48,849 nucleotides of DNA from an uncultured Clostridia bacterium (GTDB lineage: Bacteria > Bacillota > Clostridia > Christensenellales > UBA1242). Location: positions 1-48,849 of the forward strand of contig CANRCQ010000004.1 of NCBI GenBank assembly GCA_947629145.1. Reading direction: 5' to 3'. A program made the translations under genes and the position numbers. Under the pieces are notes generated by a model. It searched no databases, was not told the DNA's origin, and worked only from the letters and a program-made list of their open reading frames with translations. Shown here piece by piece: positions 1-9,834 of the stretch (positions within the stretch are counted from its first letter, which is position 1; every line of letters begins with the position of its first letter).

Positions 1-2127
1 GGGCTTGTGACAGTTGAACATGACGGAGAAAACGAACTTTTCTCCACCAACTATGCGTGTCCTGAATGTGGATGGACACTTGAAGAAATCTCTCCGCGTC
101 TATTTTCTTTCAACGCACCATATGGGGCTTGTCCAAACTGTTTGGGGCTGGGCTACACCATGGACATTGACGAAGGACTTGTGCTTAAAAATGGCGACCT
201 TTCAATCAATGAAGGCTGTTTTAACATAACCGGTTGGCGAATGGAAGAAGGCACCACGGCAAAGGCATATCTTGAAGGTGTGTGCAAAAAATATAATATA
301 AGCATGACAACACCAGTTAAAAAATTGTCCAAAGAGAAGCAAAATATTTTGCTTTATGGCTGTGATGAAAAAGTGGATATTGTTGTCAACAACGGCTCTG
401 GAAAGCATACCCTTTCCGTTAATTTTGAAGGAATTGTCAACAACCTTAGAAGAAGATATAAGGAAGCAACAAGCGAGTGGACAAAGTGGGAAATAGGGCG
501 TTTTATGAGAGAACTCACTTGCTGTGAATGTCACGGCAAACGCCTAAATGAAAGTGCGCTTGCGGTGAAAATCAACAAAAAAGATATTGTGGACTATTGC
601 GAAAACAGTATAAAAACACTTATCCCTATGTTTGAAAATTTGGAACTTTCCAAAACAAAGATGCAAATTGCAGAGCCTATTCTTAAAGAAGTGAATGCAA
701 GACTCAACTTTTTGCAGGATGTTGGGCTTGGGTATCTCACTCTCAATCGTTCGGCGGAGAGTTTGTCTGGGGGCGAAGCACAGAGAATTAGGCTTGCCAC
801 TCAAATAGGAAGCGGACTTGTGGGAGTTTTATATATTTTGGATGAACCGTCAATTGGGCTTCATCAACGCGACAATGAAAAACTTTTAAACACACTAAAA
901 CGACTTAAAGACCTTGGAAACACACTTATTGTGGTTGAACATGATGAAGACACCATAAGGGCGGCGGATTATCTTGTGGATGTTGGGCCTTATGCAGGCA
1001 TACACGGCGGCGAAATTGTTGCGCAAGGCACAGTTGAACAGGTTATGAAAAGCAAAAATTCTGTGACAGCCAAATTCTTGCGTGGGGAAGAGAAGATTGA
1101 AATTCCAAAAACTCGCAGAAAGCCAGCCGATTTTGTGCATATTATAGGCGCTAAACAGAACAATCTTAAAAATATAGATGTGGACATTCCAACTGGTGTT
1201 TTGACACTTATCACCGGTGTTTCAGGTGGCGGAAAATCCAGCCTTATCAACGGCGTTTTATATCCATATCTATCAAATCTTTTAAATGGAAGCAAGTTGG
1301 AACTTGGCAAGTTTAAAGAGATTAAAAATGCAGAAGTTTTGGACAAAGTTATCGCAATCGACCAAGCCCCAATTGGCAGAACACCGCGTTCTAACCCAGC
1401 CACTTACACAGGAGTTTTCACATCGATAAGAGAACTTTTTGCCGCAACAAATGATGCAAAAATGCGTGGATTTGGCTCTGGAAGATTTTCATTTAATGTT
1501 AAGGGCGGAAGATGTGAAGCGTGCGAAGGCGCTGGTGTGAAAGAAATTGAAATGTATTTCTTGCCAGATATAACAGTGCCTTGTGAAGTTTGCCGCGGAA
1601 AACGATATAATCGTGAAACACTTGAAGTGAAATATAAGGGCAAAACAATCAGTGATGTTTTGGATATGACTGTTGAAGAAGCGCTTAAATTTTTTGAAAA
1701 TATTCCAGCAATTAAAACAAAAATTCAGGCGCTTTATGATGTTGGACTTTCTTATATTAAACTTGGTCAGCCTGCAACGACATTGTCTGGGGGCGAAGCA
1801 CAACGCGTGAAACTTGCTGCGGAACTTTCTAGAAAAGATACCGGTAAAACCCTTTATATTTTAGACGAACCTACAACAGGCCTTCATATGTTTGATGTGA
1901 AAAAATTGATTGCAATTTTGCAAAGGCTTATTGGCAAGGGCAACAGTGTTGTTGTGATTGAGCATAATTTGGATGTGATTAAATGTGCCGATTATATTAT
2001 CGACCTTGGGCCAGAAGGCGGTGATGAAGGTGGCACAGTTGTTGCCACAGGAACACCAGAAGAGATTGCAAAAGAACCACACAGTTACACAGGACAATTT
2101 TTAAAGAAAATTTTTGAAAATAAATAA
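1..2127 (+). CDS. uvrA: Excinuclease ABC subunit A (5' end outside the window)
   Basis: ABC signatures LSGGEAQRIRLA and LSGGEAQRVKLA, Walker A TGVSGGGKSSL, zinc motif CEACEGAG..CEVCRGKRY; frame is open to the window edge and the N-terminal portion is missing. Confidence 0.97.
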   Translation, partial: GLVTVEHDGENELFSTNYACPECGWTLEEISPRLFSFNAPYGACPNCLGLGYTMDIDEGLVLKNGDLSINEGCFNITGWRMEEGTTAKAYLEGVCKKYNISMTTPVKKLSKEKQNILLYGCDEKVDIVVNNGSGKHTLSVNFEGIVNNLRRRYKEATSEWTKWEIGRFMRELTCCECHGKRLNESALAVKINKKDIVDYCENSIKTLIPMFENLELSKTKMQIAEPILKEVNARLNFLQDVGLGYLTLNRSAESLSGGEAQRIRLATQIGSGLVGVLYILDEPSIGLHQRDNEKLLNTLKRLKDLGNTLIVVEHDEDTIRAADYLVDVGPYAGIHGGEIVAQGTVEQVMKSKNSVTAKFLRGEEKIEIPKTRRKPADFVHIIGAKQNNLKNIDVDIPTGVLTLITGVSGGGKSSLINGVLYPYLSNLLNGSKLELGKFKEIKNAEVLDKVIAIDQAPIGRTPRSNPATYTGVFTSIRELFAATNDAKMRGFGSGRFSFNVKGGRCEACEGAGVKEIEMYFLPDITVPCEVCRGKRYNRETLEVKYKGKTISDVLDMTVEEALKFFENIPAIKTKIQALYDVGLSYIKLGQPATTLSGGEAQRVKLAAELSRKDTGKTLYILDEPTTGLHMFDVKKLIAILQRLIGKGNSVVVIEHNLDVIKCADYIIDLGPEGGDEGGTVVATGTPEEIAKEPHSYTGQFLKKIFENK

Positions 2128-2153
2128 AAAACAGCAAATTTTGCTGTTTTTTT
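2128..2153. terminator. Bidirectional intrinsic terminator between convergent uvrA and serS
   Basis: AAACAGCAAATTTTGCTGTTTTTTT inverted repeat with A/T tracts on both sides. Confidence 0.8.
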
Positions 2154-2160
2154 GTGATTT

Positions 2161-3447
2161 TTATTTTTTAGGCAAAACTTTTTCCATTCCGCCAAGATAT
2201 TTTTGTAATGGCTTAGGGATGGAAATAGAGCCGTCTTTTTGAAGATTGTTTTCCAAAAATGCAATCAAAATTCTTGGAGATGCAAGCACAGTGTTGTTTA
2301 AAGTGTGAAGATAATATGTGCCTTTTTCACCCTTTGCACGTATGCCAAGACGCCTTGCTTGTGCATCGCCAAGTGTGCTGCAAGAGCCAACTTCAAAATA
2401 TTTTTTCTGTCTTGGGCTCCATGCTTCAACATCACAAGACTTCACTTTCAAATCTGCCAAATCGCCACTGCAACATTCAAGTGTGCGGCATGGGATGTTT
2501 AAAGCCCTGCAAATTTCAACGGTGTATTTCCACATTTGTTCATAGAATTTCATGCTGTCTTCAGGCTTGCATATAACAATCATTTCTTGTTTTTCAAACT
2601 GATGCACGCGATAAACTCCGCGTTCTTCAATTCCGTGAGAGCCAACTTCTTTTCTAAAACATGGGCTGTAAGAAGTCATGCGAATTGGAAGGTCACTTTC
2701 CTTGATGATTTGGTCTTTAAATCTTCCAATCATGCTATGTTCACTTGTGCCGATAAGATACAAATCTTCGCCTTCAATTTTATACATCATGGCGTTCATT
2801 TCGGCAAAACTCATAACTCCATCAACAACATCGCTTCTTATCATAAATGGTGGGATGCAATAGATAAAGCCCTTGTCAATCATGTAGTCCCTTGCAAAGT
2901 TTATCATTGCACTTTCAATGCGTGCGGCATCTCCCATAAGATAATAAAAGCCGTTGCCGCTTGTCCTGCCGGCGCTTTCTTTGTCAAGCCCACAAATGCT
3001 GTCCAAAATGTCGGCATGATGTGGAATTTCATAATCAGGCACAACAGGTTCTCCAAAGCGTTCGTTTTCAACATTTTCCGTGTCATTTTTGCCAATAGGC
3101 ACGCTTTTGTCAATTATGTTTGGAATTGTCAGCATGATTTTGCGAATTTGAACTGAAAGTTCTTCTTCCTCTTTTTCAATTTCTGCAATTCTGTCGTTGT
3201 TTTTGACAACTTGTGCTTTTATTTCGTTTGCTTCATCAATCTTTTTCTCTTTCATCAAAAAGCCAATTTTGCTTGAAAGAGTGTTTCTTGCTGCGCGAAG
3301 TTCATCTCCTTCTTGTTTAAGGGCGCGCATTTTTTTATCAAGTTCTTCAACTTCGTCAACAAGTGGAAGTTTTGCATCTTGAAATTTTTTTCTTATATTT
3401 TCTTTGACAAGTTCTTTGTTTGTGCGAATAAGGTTTATATCAATCAT
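2161..3447 (-). CDS. serS: Serine--tRNA ligase
   Basis: MIDINLIRTNKELVKENI N-terminus, coiled-coil arm, class II aaRS motif YSPCFRKEVGSHG..RGVYRVHQFEKQE; ggag RBS upstream. Confidence 0.97.
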   Translation of the reverse strand: MIDINLIRTNKELVKENIRKKFQDAKLPLVDEVEELDKKMRALKQEGDELRAARNTLSSKIGFLMKEKKIDEANEIKAQVVKNNDRIAEIEKEEEELSVQIRKIMLTIPNIIDKSVPIGKNDTENVENERFGEPVVPDYEIPHHADILDSICGLDKESAGRTSGNGFYYLMGDAARIESAMINFARDYMIDKGFIYCIPPFMIRSDVVDGVMSFAEMNAMMYKIEGEDLYLIGTSEHSMIGRFKDQIIKESDLPIRMTSYSPCFRKEVGSHGIEERGVYRVHQFEKQEMIVICKPEDSMKFYEQMWKYTVEICRALNIPCRTLECCSGDLADLKVKSCDVEAWSPRQKKYFEVGSCSTLGDAQARRLGIRAKGEKGTYYLHTLNNTVLASPRILIAFLENNLQKDGSISIPKPLQKYLGGMEKVLPKK

Positions 3448-3467
3448 AAAATTCTCCGTTTAAAAAT

Positions 3468-3486
3468 AGGTGACAAATCGTCACCT
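3468..3486 (-). terminator. Hairpin with U-rich 3' flank downstream of nrdR (minus strand)
   Basis: AGGTGAC-aaatc-GTCACCT, 7-bp perfect stem followed on the minus strand by TATTTTT. Confidence 0.65.
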
Positions 3487-3503
3487 AAAATTTTAATATT
3501 TTT

Positions 3504-3947
3504 TTACATTTCGGTGATAAGTTTAATAAAGTTTGTCACATCTTTGAATTGACGATACACAGAAGCAAATCTTACATATGCAATTTCGTCAACACTTTTC
3601 AGTTTTGCCATAATCATTTCGCCAATTTCTTGTGACGAAATCTCTTGTTTCAGCGAGTTTTGAATTTGCTTTTCGATATCTTCCGCCATCTCGTCAATCT
3701 GTGCGATTGAAACAGGGCGCTTTTCACACGCTTTAATCATGCCAACTTTTATCTTTTCAATGTTGAAAGGCTGTCTGCTGCCGTCTTTTTTAACAACTAG
3801 AATTGGCACTGTTTCCACTGTTTCATATGTAGTGAAACGCTTTCCGCAATTCAAACATTCACGGCGGCGGCGAATGGAATTGCTCTCATCAGTGCTGCGA
3901 GAGTCCAAAACTTTGCTTTCTTCACAACCACAATAAACACATTTCAT
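3504..3947 (-). CDS. nrdR: Transcriptional repressor NrdR
   Basis: [17 protein letters not shown] zinc ribbon (CxxC...CxxC) plus ATP-cone domain; aaaggag RBS. Confidence 0.97.
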   Translation of the reverse strand: MKCVYCGCEESKVLDSRSTDESNSIRRRRECLNCGKRFTTYETVETVPILVVKKDGSRQPFNIEKIKVGMIKACEKRPVSIAQIDEMAEDIEKQIQNSLKQEISSQEIGEMIMAKLKSVDEIAYVRFASVYRQFKDVTNFIKLITEM

Positions 3948-3971
3948 AAGTATTCTCCTTTTTACAAACTT

Positions 3972-4001
3972 ATTTTAACACAATATTTAGTGTTTGGACA
4001 A
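3972..4001 (-). promoter_or_regulatory. Predicted nrdR promoter (minus strand)
   Basis: Minus strand TTGTCC-18-TAAAAT with extended TGT before the -10. Confidence 0.6.
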
Positions 4002-4025
4002 GTGATTTTACACAATTCTTTGAAA
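3978..4025. promoter_or_regulatory. Putative tandem NrdR boxes
   Basis: Box 1 ACACAATATTTAGTGT (3978-3993) matches the palindromic NrdR consensus; weaker box 2 ACACAATTCTTTGAAA (4010-4025); 16-bp linker between them. Confidence 0.7.
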
Positions 4026-4073
4026 ATTTTAGTTTGTGGCATATTGACGGCAGTTTTTTGCATAGAATTTTGT

Positions 4074-4304
4074 GTGAAAACACTTGCTGATGCCCTTGTT
4101 GGCAGAAAATATAAAATTTGCGGATTTGACGGACAAGCCGACAAGGTTTTGTTGCGTTTTTTTGAACTTGGCTTTTTGCCAGGCGAAGAAGTGAAAATTG
4201 TGGCAACTTCGCTTCAAAAAAAAGTGTGCTTGATTGAGATAAGGGGCTATGTTTTAAGTGTTAGACGCAGTTTGCTTTCAAAAGTGCAGGTGAAGGATGC
4301 GTGA
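4074..4304 (+). CDS. feoA: FeoA-domain ferrous iron transport protein (probable GTG start)
   Basis: LADALVGRKYKICGFDG...RFFELGFLPGEEVKIVATS..VCLIEIRGYVLSVRRSLLSKVQV is FeoA-like; overlaps feoB. Confidence 0.85.
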   Translation: MKTLADALVGRKYKICGFDGQADKVLLRFFELGFLPGEEVKIVATSLQKKVCLIEIRGYVLSVRRSLLSKVQVKDA

Positions 4305-6237
4305 AGTTTTGCTTGTGGGAAATCCTAATTCTGGAAAGACCACACTGTTCAACAGTTTGACTTCTTCAAATCAGCACGTTGGAAACTGGCACGGTGTGAC
4401 TGTGGACACTGTGCAGAAAAGTTTTTCCGCATTTGGCGAAGATTTTATGCTTGTGGACACACCTGGAATTTACTCATTGACACCACTTTCTTTTGAAGAA
4501 GAAGTTGCCGTCAAAAAGATAAACGAAGGCAAAAGAAAGATAATAAACATTTGCGACCAGAACAATCTTGCAAGAAATTTGTATCTTACGTTATGCCTTT
4601 TAGAACAGGGCTTTGATGTGGTTGTGGCAATCAACGAAATTGACAAAAAGCCGATTTTCAAGGTTGACTGCAAGGCACTTTCAAACATTTTGGGAGTGTC
4701 AGTTGTGCAGATAAATGCACAGAAAAAAGTGGGTTTTGATGAACTTAAAACTGCGCTACTTTCCACAAACACTCCAAAGAAACTGGGCTATAAACTGCCA
4801 GAAAATCCAGAAGAAGCGGCAAAAGTTAGATATGACAAAATTGACGAAATCCTTTTAAAATGCAGTAAAAGAACAAAACAAGTCTATGGCAAAAGCAAAC
4901 TTGACAAAATTTTTTTGAACAAATTTTTGGCTTTTCCATGCTTTTTACTTATTTTGGCAGGCATATTTTATTTGACATTCTTCTCCCTTGGGGACTGGCT
5001 TTCAAGCGGCTTTGGAAGTCTGCTGGGGGTTTTAACAAAGCCGATTTTATCTTTGATTGACCGCTGCTTTGGGCAGGAATTTGTGTATGAACTGTTTTCG
5101 TCTGCAATCTTTGGTGGGCTTGGCACTGTTTTGTCCTTTTTGCCACAAGTGGTGCTTTTGTTTTTCTTTTTATCTATTTTGGAAGATTCAGGTTATATGT
5201 CACGTGTGGCATTTATCTTTGAAGATATTTTAGGGAGAATTGGGCTTTCAGGGAAGAGTGTTTACACGCTTTTAATGGGATTTGGCTGTTCGACAAGTGC
5301 CATCATGACGGCACGCAACATGGACGACAAACACGCAAAAATTAAAACGGCAATTTTGTGTCCATATATGAGTTGTTCGGCAAAAATTCCTATTTACACA
5401 GTAGTTGGCGGAGCATTTTTTGGTGCAAAAAACATCTTTGTGATTATGGGTTTATATTTTTTGGGAGTTGTGGTTGCAATTACAATTTCAAAAATGCTTG
5501 ACAAAACAATCCTAAAAAGTCAAAAGCAATCCTTTATTTTAGAGTTTCCACCTTATCGCACAACAAGTTTGGCGCGTGTGGGGAAAATCCTTTGGAAAAA
5601 CAGCAAGGACTTTTTAATTCGCGTTGGGTCAGTTATGCTTTCAATGAATGTGATTGTGTGGCTGCTTTCAAATTTCACCTTTTCTTTTAAGTATGTGCCG
5701 GACTGTCAAAGTGCAAGTATGCTTGAATGCATCGGCAGATTTTTAAGCCCACTTTTTGTGCCACTTGGATTTGGAAATTGGGCGGTGGTGTCGTCACTTC
5801 TTGCAGGACTTGTGGCAAAGGAAGTGGTTGTTTCGTCAATTGCAATGTTCAACGGCATTGACATAAACGCAAGCAAACTTTTGTCACTGTCGCTGCTTTC
5901 TTCGTCGAGTGTTGTCCACTTTTCTTCCAAAGCAAGTGTGCTGTCGTTTTTGTGTTTTTGCCTTTTATACACTCCATGTGTTGCGTCAATCTCCATGCTG
6001 CTTCAAGAGATAAAAACAAAGTGGACACTCCTTTCAATTTTGATACAACTTTTCTCAGCATATGTCGTTTCGTTTTTTGTGTTTAATATTGCTTTTGCAA
6101 TGGAGATTTTTGGATTTTTCAAAATTTTTGGCATAATTTTGGCAATTTTTTGTGTTTTTCTTGCATTTTTTGTTGTTTTTAAAAAAATTAAAAGAAAAAA
6201 ATGTGCAAATTGTGAAAACTGCAACAAATGTAAATAG
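4297..6237 (+). CDS. feoB: Ferrous iron transport protein B with Cys-rich C-terminal tail
   Basis: G1 GNPNSGKTTLFN, G3 DTPGIYSL, gate motifs GFGCSTSAIMTARN and CPYMSCSAKIPIY; C-terminus KKCANCENCNKCK. Confidence 0.96.
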   Translation: MREVLLVGNPNSGKTTLFNSLTSSNQHVGNWHGVTVDTVQKSFSAFGEDFMLVDTPGIYSLTPLSFEEEVAVKKINEGKRKIINICDQNNLARNLYLTLCLLEQGFDVVVAINEIDKKPIFKVDCKALSNILGVSVVQINAQKKVGFDELKTALLSTNTPKKLGYKLPENPEEAAKVRYDKIDEILLKCSKRTKQVYGKSKLDKIFLNKFLAFPCFLLILAGIFYLTFFSLGDWLSSGFGSLLGVLTKPILSLIDRCFGQEFVYELFSSAIFGGLGTVLSFLPQVVLLFFFLSILEDSGYMSRVAFIFEDILGRIGLSGKSVYTLLMGFGCSTSAIMTARNMDDKHAKIKTAILCPYMSCSAKIPIYTVVGGAFFGAKNIFVIMGLYFLGVVVAITISKMLDKTILKSQKQSFILEFPPYRTTSLARVGKILWKNSKDFLIRVGSVMLSMNVIVWLLSNFTFSFKYVPDCQSASMLECIGRFLSPLFVPLGFGNWAVVSSLLAGLVAKEVVVSSIAMFNGIDINASKLLSLSLLSSSSVVHFSSKASVLSFLCFCLLYTPCVASISMLLQEIKTKWTLLSILIQLFSAYVVSFFVFNIAFAMEIFGFFKIFGIILAIFCVFLAFFVVFKKIKRKKCANCENCNKCK

Positions 6238-6291
6238 TTTGTTCTAAGTGAGAATTTTTGTGAATAAGATAAAGTATTCCTTGGAGGTTTT

Positions 6292-7770
6292 ATGGAAAAA
6301 TTTGAACTTTATGAAGATATAAAAACGCGCACAAATGGCGATATATATGTTGGCGTGGTTGGCCCAGTGCGTGTTGGAAAGTCAACTTTTATATCTCAGT
6401 TTATGCAAAAACTTGTCATTCCAAAGATTGACAACAAAAATGCTCGTCAACGCGCCATTGACGAACTGCCACAAAGTGCAGACGGAAAAACCGTTATGAC
6501 AACTCAGCCACGTTTTGTGCCAAACGAAGCTGTTTCTGTGTGTGTTGCAGATAATGTGCAGCTCAATGTGAGAATGATTGACTGTGTGGGATATGTTGTA
6601 AGTGGGGTTATGGGTGTCACGGAAAATGACAAACCGCGCCTTGTCAAAACACCTTGGTTTGACGAAGAACTTCCTTTTGAAGAAGCGGCAGAAATCGGCA
6701 CAAAAAAAGTTATTGCCGACCACTCCACAATCGGTGTTGTGATTACAACTGACGGCAGTGTGACGGACATTGAAAGGGCAAACTATGTAGATGCAGAACA
6801 GCGTGTAATTAGTGAGATGAAAGCATCCGGAAAGCCTTTTGTCGTTGTTTTAAACTGCAAAAATCCAAATTCAAATGAAAGCAAAAAGCTTGCCACATCA
6901 CTGAGTGAAAAATACAATGCACAGGTGCTTGCAATGAATGTTGCGGACATGAAGGAAAGCGATGTTGACAAAATCTTTGAAAAGGTGCTTTTGGAGTTTC
7001 CTGTCAAATCAATCAAAGTCAGTGTTCCAAAGTGGCTTCAAGCACTTTCATTTTCAAATCCTATCATCACAGAGATTGTCACAGAAATCAAAAAATTTGC
7101 ATCCAGTGTAAGAAAAATCGGTGACGCAAGCAAGGACACCGTTGTTTTTACAGAAAGCGAAAGTTTTGACCCTATCACTTTTTCAAATATCAAAATGGGC
7201 GAAGGGGTGATTAGATTTAACATTGTGCCAAAGGAAAACCTTTTCTATCGCGTGCTTTCAAGTGAATGTGGATTTGAGATAAATGATGACTTTGAACTTG
7301 TGTCATATATCAAAAATTTGGCTGTTGCAAAAGTGGAATATGACAAACTTAAAACCGCACTTGACGAAGTTGAACAAAATGGCTATGGAATTGTTGTTCC
7401 AAAACAAAATGAGTATGTTTTGCAAGAACCAGAAGTTGTCAAACAAGGCGGAAAATTTGGAGTTAAGATAAAGGCGACTGCGCCAAGTTTGCATATCGTG
7501 AAGGTTGATGTTGAAAGTGAAGTGACCCCACTTGTTGGCAATGAAAGCCAGTGCCAAGACCTTGTGGAATATTTGCAAGCGCGCTATGAACAAGACCCAG
7601 AAGGAATTTGGGAGACAAATCTTTTAGGCAAAAGCCTTTATTCACTTGTGGATGACAACATAAACAGCAAAATTCTTGCAATGCCTGCCGATGCACAAAG
7701 GAAAATGAAGAAAACTCTTTGCCGCATCGTAAATGAAGGCAAGGGCGGAGTGCTTTGCATACTTTTGTAA
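6292..7770 (+). CDS. spoIVA: Stage IV sporulation protein A
   Basis: MEKFELYEDIKTRTNGDIYVGVVGPVRVGKSTFISQFM, typical SpoIVA N-terminus and Walker A; GGAGG RBS. Confidence 0.97.
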   Translation: MEKFELYEDIKTRTNGDIYVGVVGPVRVGKSTFISQFMQKLVIPKIDNKNARQRAIDELPQSADGKTVMTTQPRFVPNEAVSVCVADNVQLNVRMIDCVGYVVSGVMGVTENDKPRLVKTPWFDEELPFEEAAEIGTKKVIADHSTIGVVITTDGSVTDIERANYVDAEQRVISEMKASGKPFVVVLNCKNPNSNESKKLATSLSEKYNAQVLAMNVADMKESDVDKIFEKVLLEFPVKSIKVSVPKWLQALSFSNPIITEIVTEIKKFASSVRKIGDASKDTVVFTESESFDPITFSNIKMGEGVIRFNIVPKENLFYRVLSSECGFEINDDFELVSYIKNLAVAKVEYDKLKTALDEVEQNGYGIVVPKQNEYVLQEPEVVKQGGKFGVKIKATAPSLHIVKVDVESEVTPLVGNESQCQDLVEYLQARYEQDPEGIWETNLLGKSLYSLVDDNINSKILAMPADAQRKMKKTLCRIVNEGKGGVLCILL

Positions 7771-7790
7771 ACATGACACACAAATAACAT

Positions 7791-7997
7791 ATGTATTTCA
7801 ATTATCACGCAAAGCTTAAAAAACTTATAAAAGAAAATCATGCAATCGGCTTTGAATTTTTAGAAGAATATCACAAAATTTCGCCTTGTATTTTGATTTA
7901 TTTCGACTGTGAAAAGCCGCTTCCAATAAGGGAGCATAGATTTAAGGAATATCTGTTTTTGTTTGCAAAATATGACATTAAACAAATCAAAAAATAA
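7791..7997 (+). CDS. Small hypothetical protein downstream of spoIVA
   Basis: 68-aa ORF with ordinary composition; fills the gap between spoIVA and a terminator; no clear RBS. Confidence 0.6.
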   Translation: MYFNYHAKLKKLIKENHAIGFEFLEEYHKISPCILIYFDCEKPLPIREHRFKEYLFLFAKYDIKQIKK

Positions 7998-8016
7998 AGC
8001 AGTTTTAGGCTGCTTT
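7996..8016. terminator. Bidirectional terminator
   Basis: AAAGCAG-ttttagg-CTGCTTT stem between convergent genes; overlaps both stop codons. Confidence 0.7.
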
Positions 8017-8992
8017 ATTTTATTTCAATGCTATATACATTTTTGAGATGTTCGCGTGTGACAATGCTGTATTTTGCGCAGGCATTTTCAAACAAAATGT
8101 AAAGCCTGCCATCCTTTATGGCAATCTCTTCGCTCATTGCAGGGGCCCCTAGTGTTTCTTTCAAATTCTTGTCTTCCAAGACAACAAGTTTAACTTCGTT
8201 TTCATCAACAGAAATTGTCTTTTCGCTTTCTGTGTTTAAAATGTTTTCAAAAGTGAAGATATGTGAATTTGGCAGTGAGTAAGATGTTGAAAGAATGATG
8301 CTGTTTTCTGTGATAGCCATGCCTTGCACAAGGGATGGAGTTGAAAGGGCAAGATTTGGAGTTGTGCTTTCAAATCCATATTCGTTTGCAGTGTTGATTG
8401 TGTATCTAAAACTTATTGCCTTGTTTGTGCCGTTTTCAGTTTTAACAACATGGCTTTGTGGGGTGTCATACTTGCCGTCACGGTGAAATTCTCCAATCCA
8501 AAGATAGTTGTTTTCAATTGTCAAAAAGTCTGCTCCATTTGGTGCATCAAAGGTGTCGATAATATTTAAACTGTCGCCATTTTTTGCACTCAAAACTTCA
8601 CTAAAAGAAAATCTTGAAACTTTTTTATCTCCTGCAATCCACACGTTTTCGCCATTTGTTTCAATTCCGCCAGCATGACCGTTGTAGATTTCTCCGTTTT
8701 CTTTGAGTGTGATATACTTGTTTTTAGAACTGTCTTTACAGTCTACAACATACACGCGTGATGCGGACTTGTTGTTCATATAGCCACAAATTAAAAACAA
8801 GCCATTGTCTTTTTCATAACAAAGCCCTTGCGGAGTGAAGCCAACTTCTAGGCCGGGAATTGAAAACTCTTTTTGTGCGACCTTGTAAAAAGCGCTGTTG
8901 TCCACAGCAAAATACCAAAACACAGCCACAATTGTAAGCACTGCAAACAAACACGCAAAAACTGTGAGTGTAACTTTCTTTGCTTTTGTCAT
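8015..8992 (-). CDS. Membrane-anchored beta-propeller-like hypothetical protein
   Basis: Start after aaaggagaaaaatt; N-terminal TM helix, then repeated blade-like segments (PGLEVGFTPQGLCYE..LFLICGYM, YNGHAGGIETNGENVWIAGD, FLTIENNYLWIGEF). Confidence 0.65.
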   Translation of the reverse strand: MTKAKKVTLTVFACLFAVLTIVAVFWYFAVDNSAFYKVAQKEFSIPGLEVGFTPQGLCYEKDNGLFLICGYMNNKSASRVYVVDCKDSSKNKYITLKENGEIYNGHAGGIETNGENVWIAGDKKVSRFSFSEVLSAKNGDSLNIIDTFDAPNGADFLTIENNYLWIGEFHRDGKYDTPQSHVVKTENGTNKAISFRYTINTANEYGFESTTPNLALSTPSLVQGMAITENSIILSTSYSLPNSHIFTFENILNTESEKTISVDENEVKLVVLEDKNLKETLGAPAMSEEIAIKDGRLYILFENACAKYSIVTREHLKNVYSIEIK

Positions 8993-9144
8993 AATTTTTC
9001 TCCTTTCAAACAAAAGTTTATCATTTTAGCACTTTTTCGTCAAATAAAATTAGTAAAAAAATATCTAAACACATATGATATTTGTGTATTTTGTTTGCAA
9101 TTATTTGTTTTTTTTGTTAAACTATGTGTATTAAAGGGGGATTT

Positions 9145-9834
9145 ATGTCAAAACATAATTTCAAAGTTTCAACATTTTTATCTGGCTTGTTTATGATTTT
9201 AATTTCCATTGCCTTTTTAGGTGTTGGGCTTTTGTTTGTTATGCAGGTTATTCCAGCATTTTCAAGTGACGATGGGCTTAAACAACTTGGGCTTTTGTTT
9301 GCAGGAATAATTGTTATGCCGTTTATTATTTTGGTGTTGATTTTAATTGTTATAATGTTTTTCTGCTATCTTGTGCTTGGAATAATGCTTATCGTTTCTT
9401 CGTTTAAAACAGACGATGCATTCCACCGCTGGCGTGGATTTGTCATTTTCACAATTGTAATTGACTTTTTAATGATTTTGCCACTGTTTTGGATTGGTTG
9501 CGGAATAAACGGATTTGGAATGTATATTTGCATAGGAACTTCTATTGCACTTTTACTATCTGCAATTTTAAAGATTGTAGATTTGTCACTTTCAGGAAAA
9601 CGTTTAAAAAAGGTTCAACAACTTGCTGCACAAAAGGCACAGGAAACTCAAACACAAGACTCTCAAAATGTGGATTTTTCAAAACTTTCAAATGAAAATA
9701 GTGAAGGCGATGCACCAGAAATTGTTGTTGAAGAAAGCGAACTTGACAAATTGAACAAGTTGAAAGAAAATGGGCTTATCACTGACGAAGAATATGAAAA
9801 ACAAGTTAAAGAATTGAAAGGAGAAGATAAATGA
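9145..9834 (+). CDS. Multi-TM protein with C-terminal SHOCT-like domain
   Basis: About four hydrophobic helices, then LDKLNKLKENGLITDEEYEKQVKELKGE (SHOCT signature); ATGA overlap with the next gene. Confidence 0.8.
   Translation: MSKHNFKVSTFLSGLFMILISIAFLGVGLLFVMQVIPAFSSDDGLKQLGLLFAGIIVMPFIILVLILIVIMFFCYLVLGIMLIVSSFKTDDAFHRWRGFVIFTIVIDFLMILPLFWIGCGINGFGMYICIGTSIALLLSAILKIVDLSLSGKRLKKVQQLAAQKAQETQTQDSQNVDFSKLSNENSEGDAPEIVVEESELDKLNKLKENGLITDEEYEKQVKELKGEDK

Noticed and set aside
2536-3156. 206-aa plus-strand ORF opposite serS
   Set aside because: Antisense to an intact SerS; biased composition.
4044-4074. TTGACG...TAGAAT promoter giving a leaderless feoA
   Set aside because: Spacer would be only 13 bp, too short for a standard promoter; start codon also uncertain.
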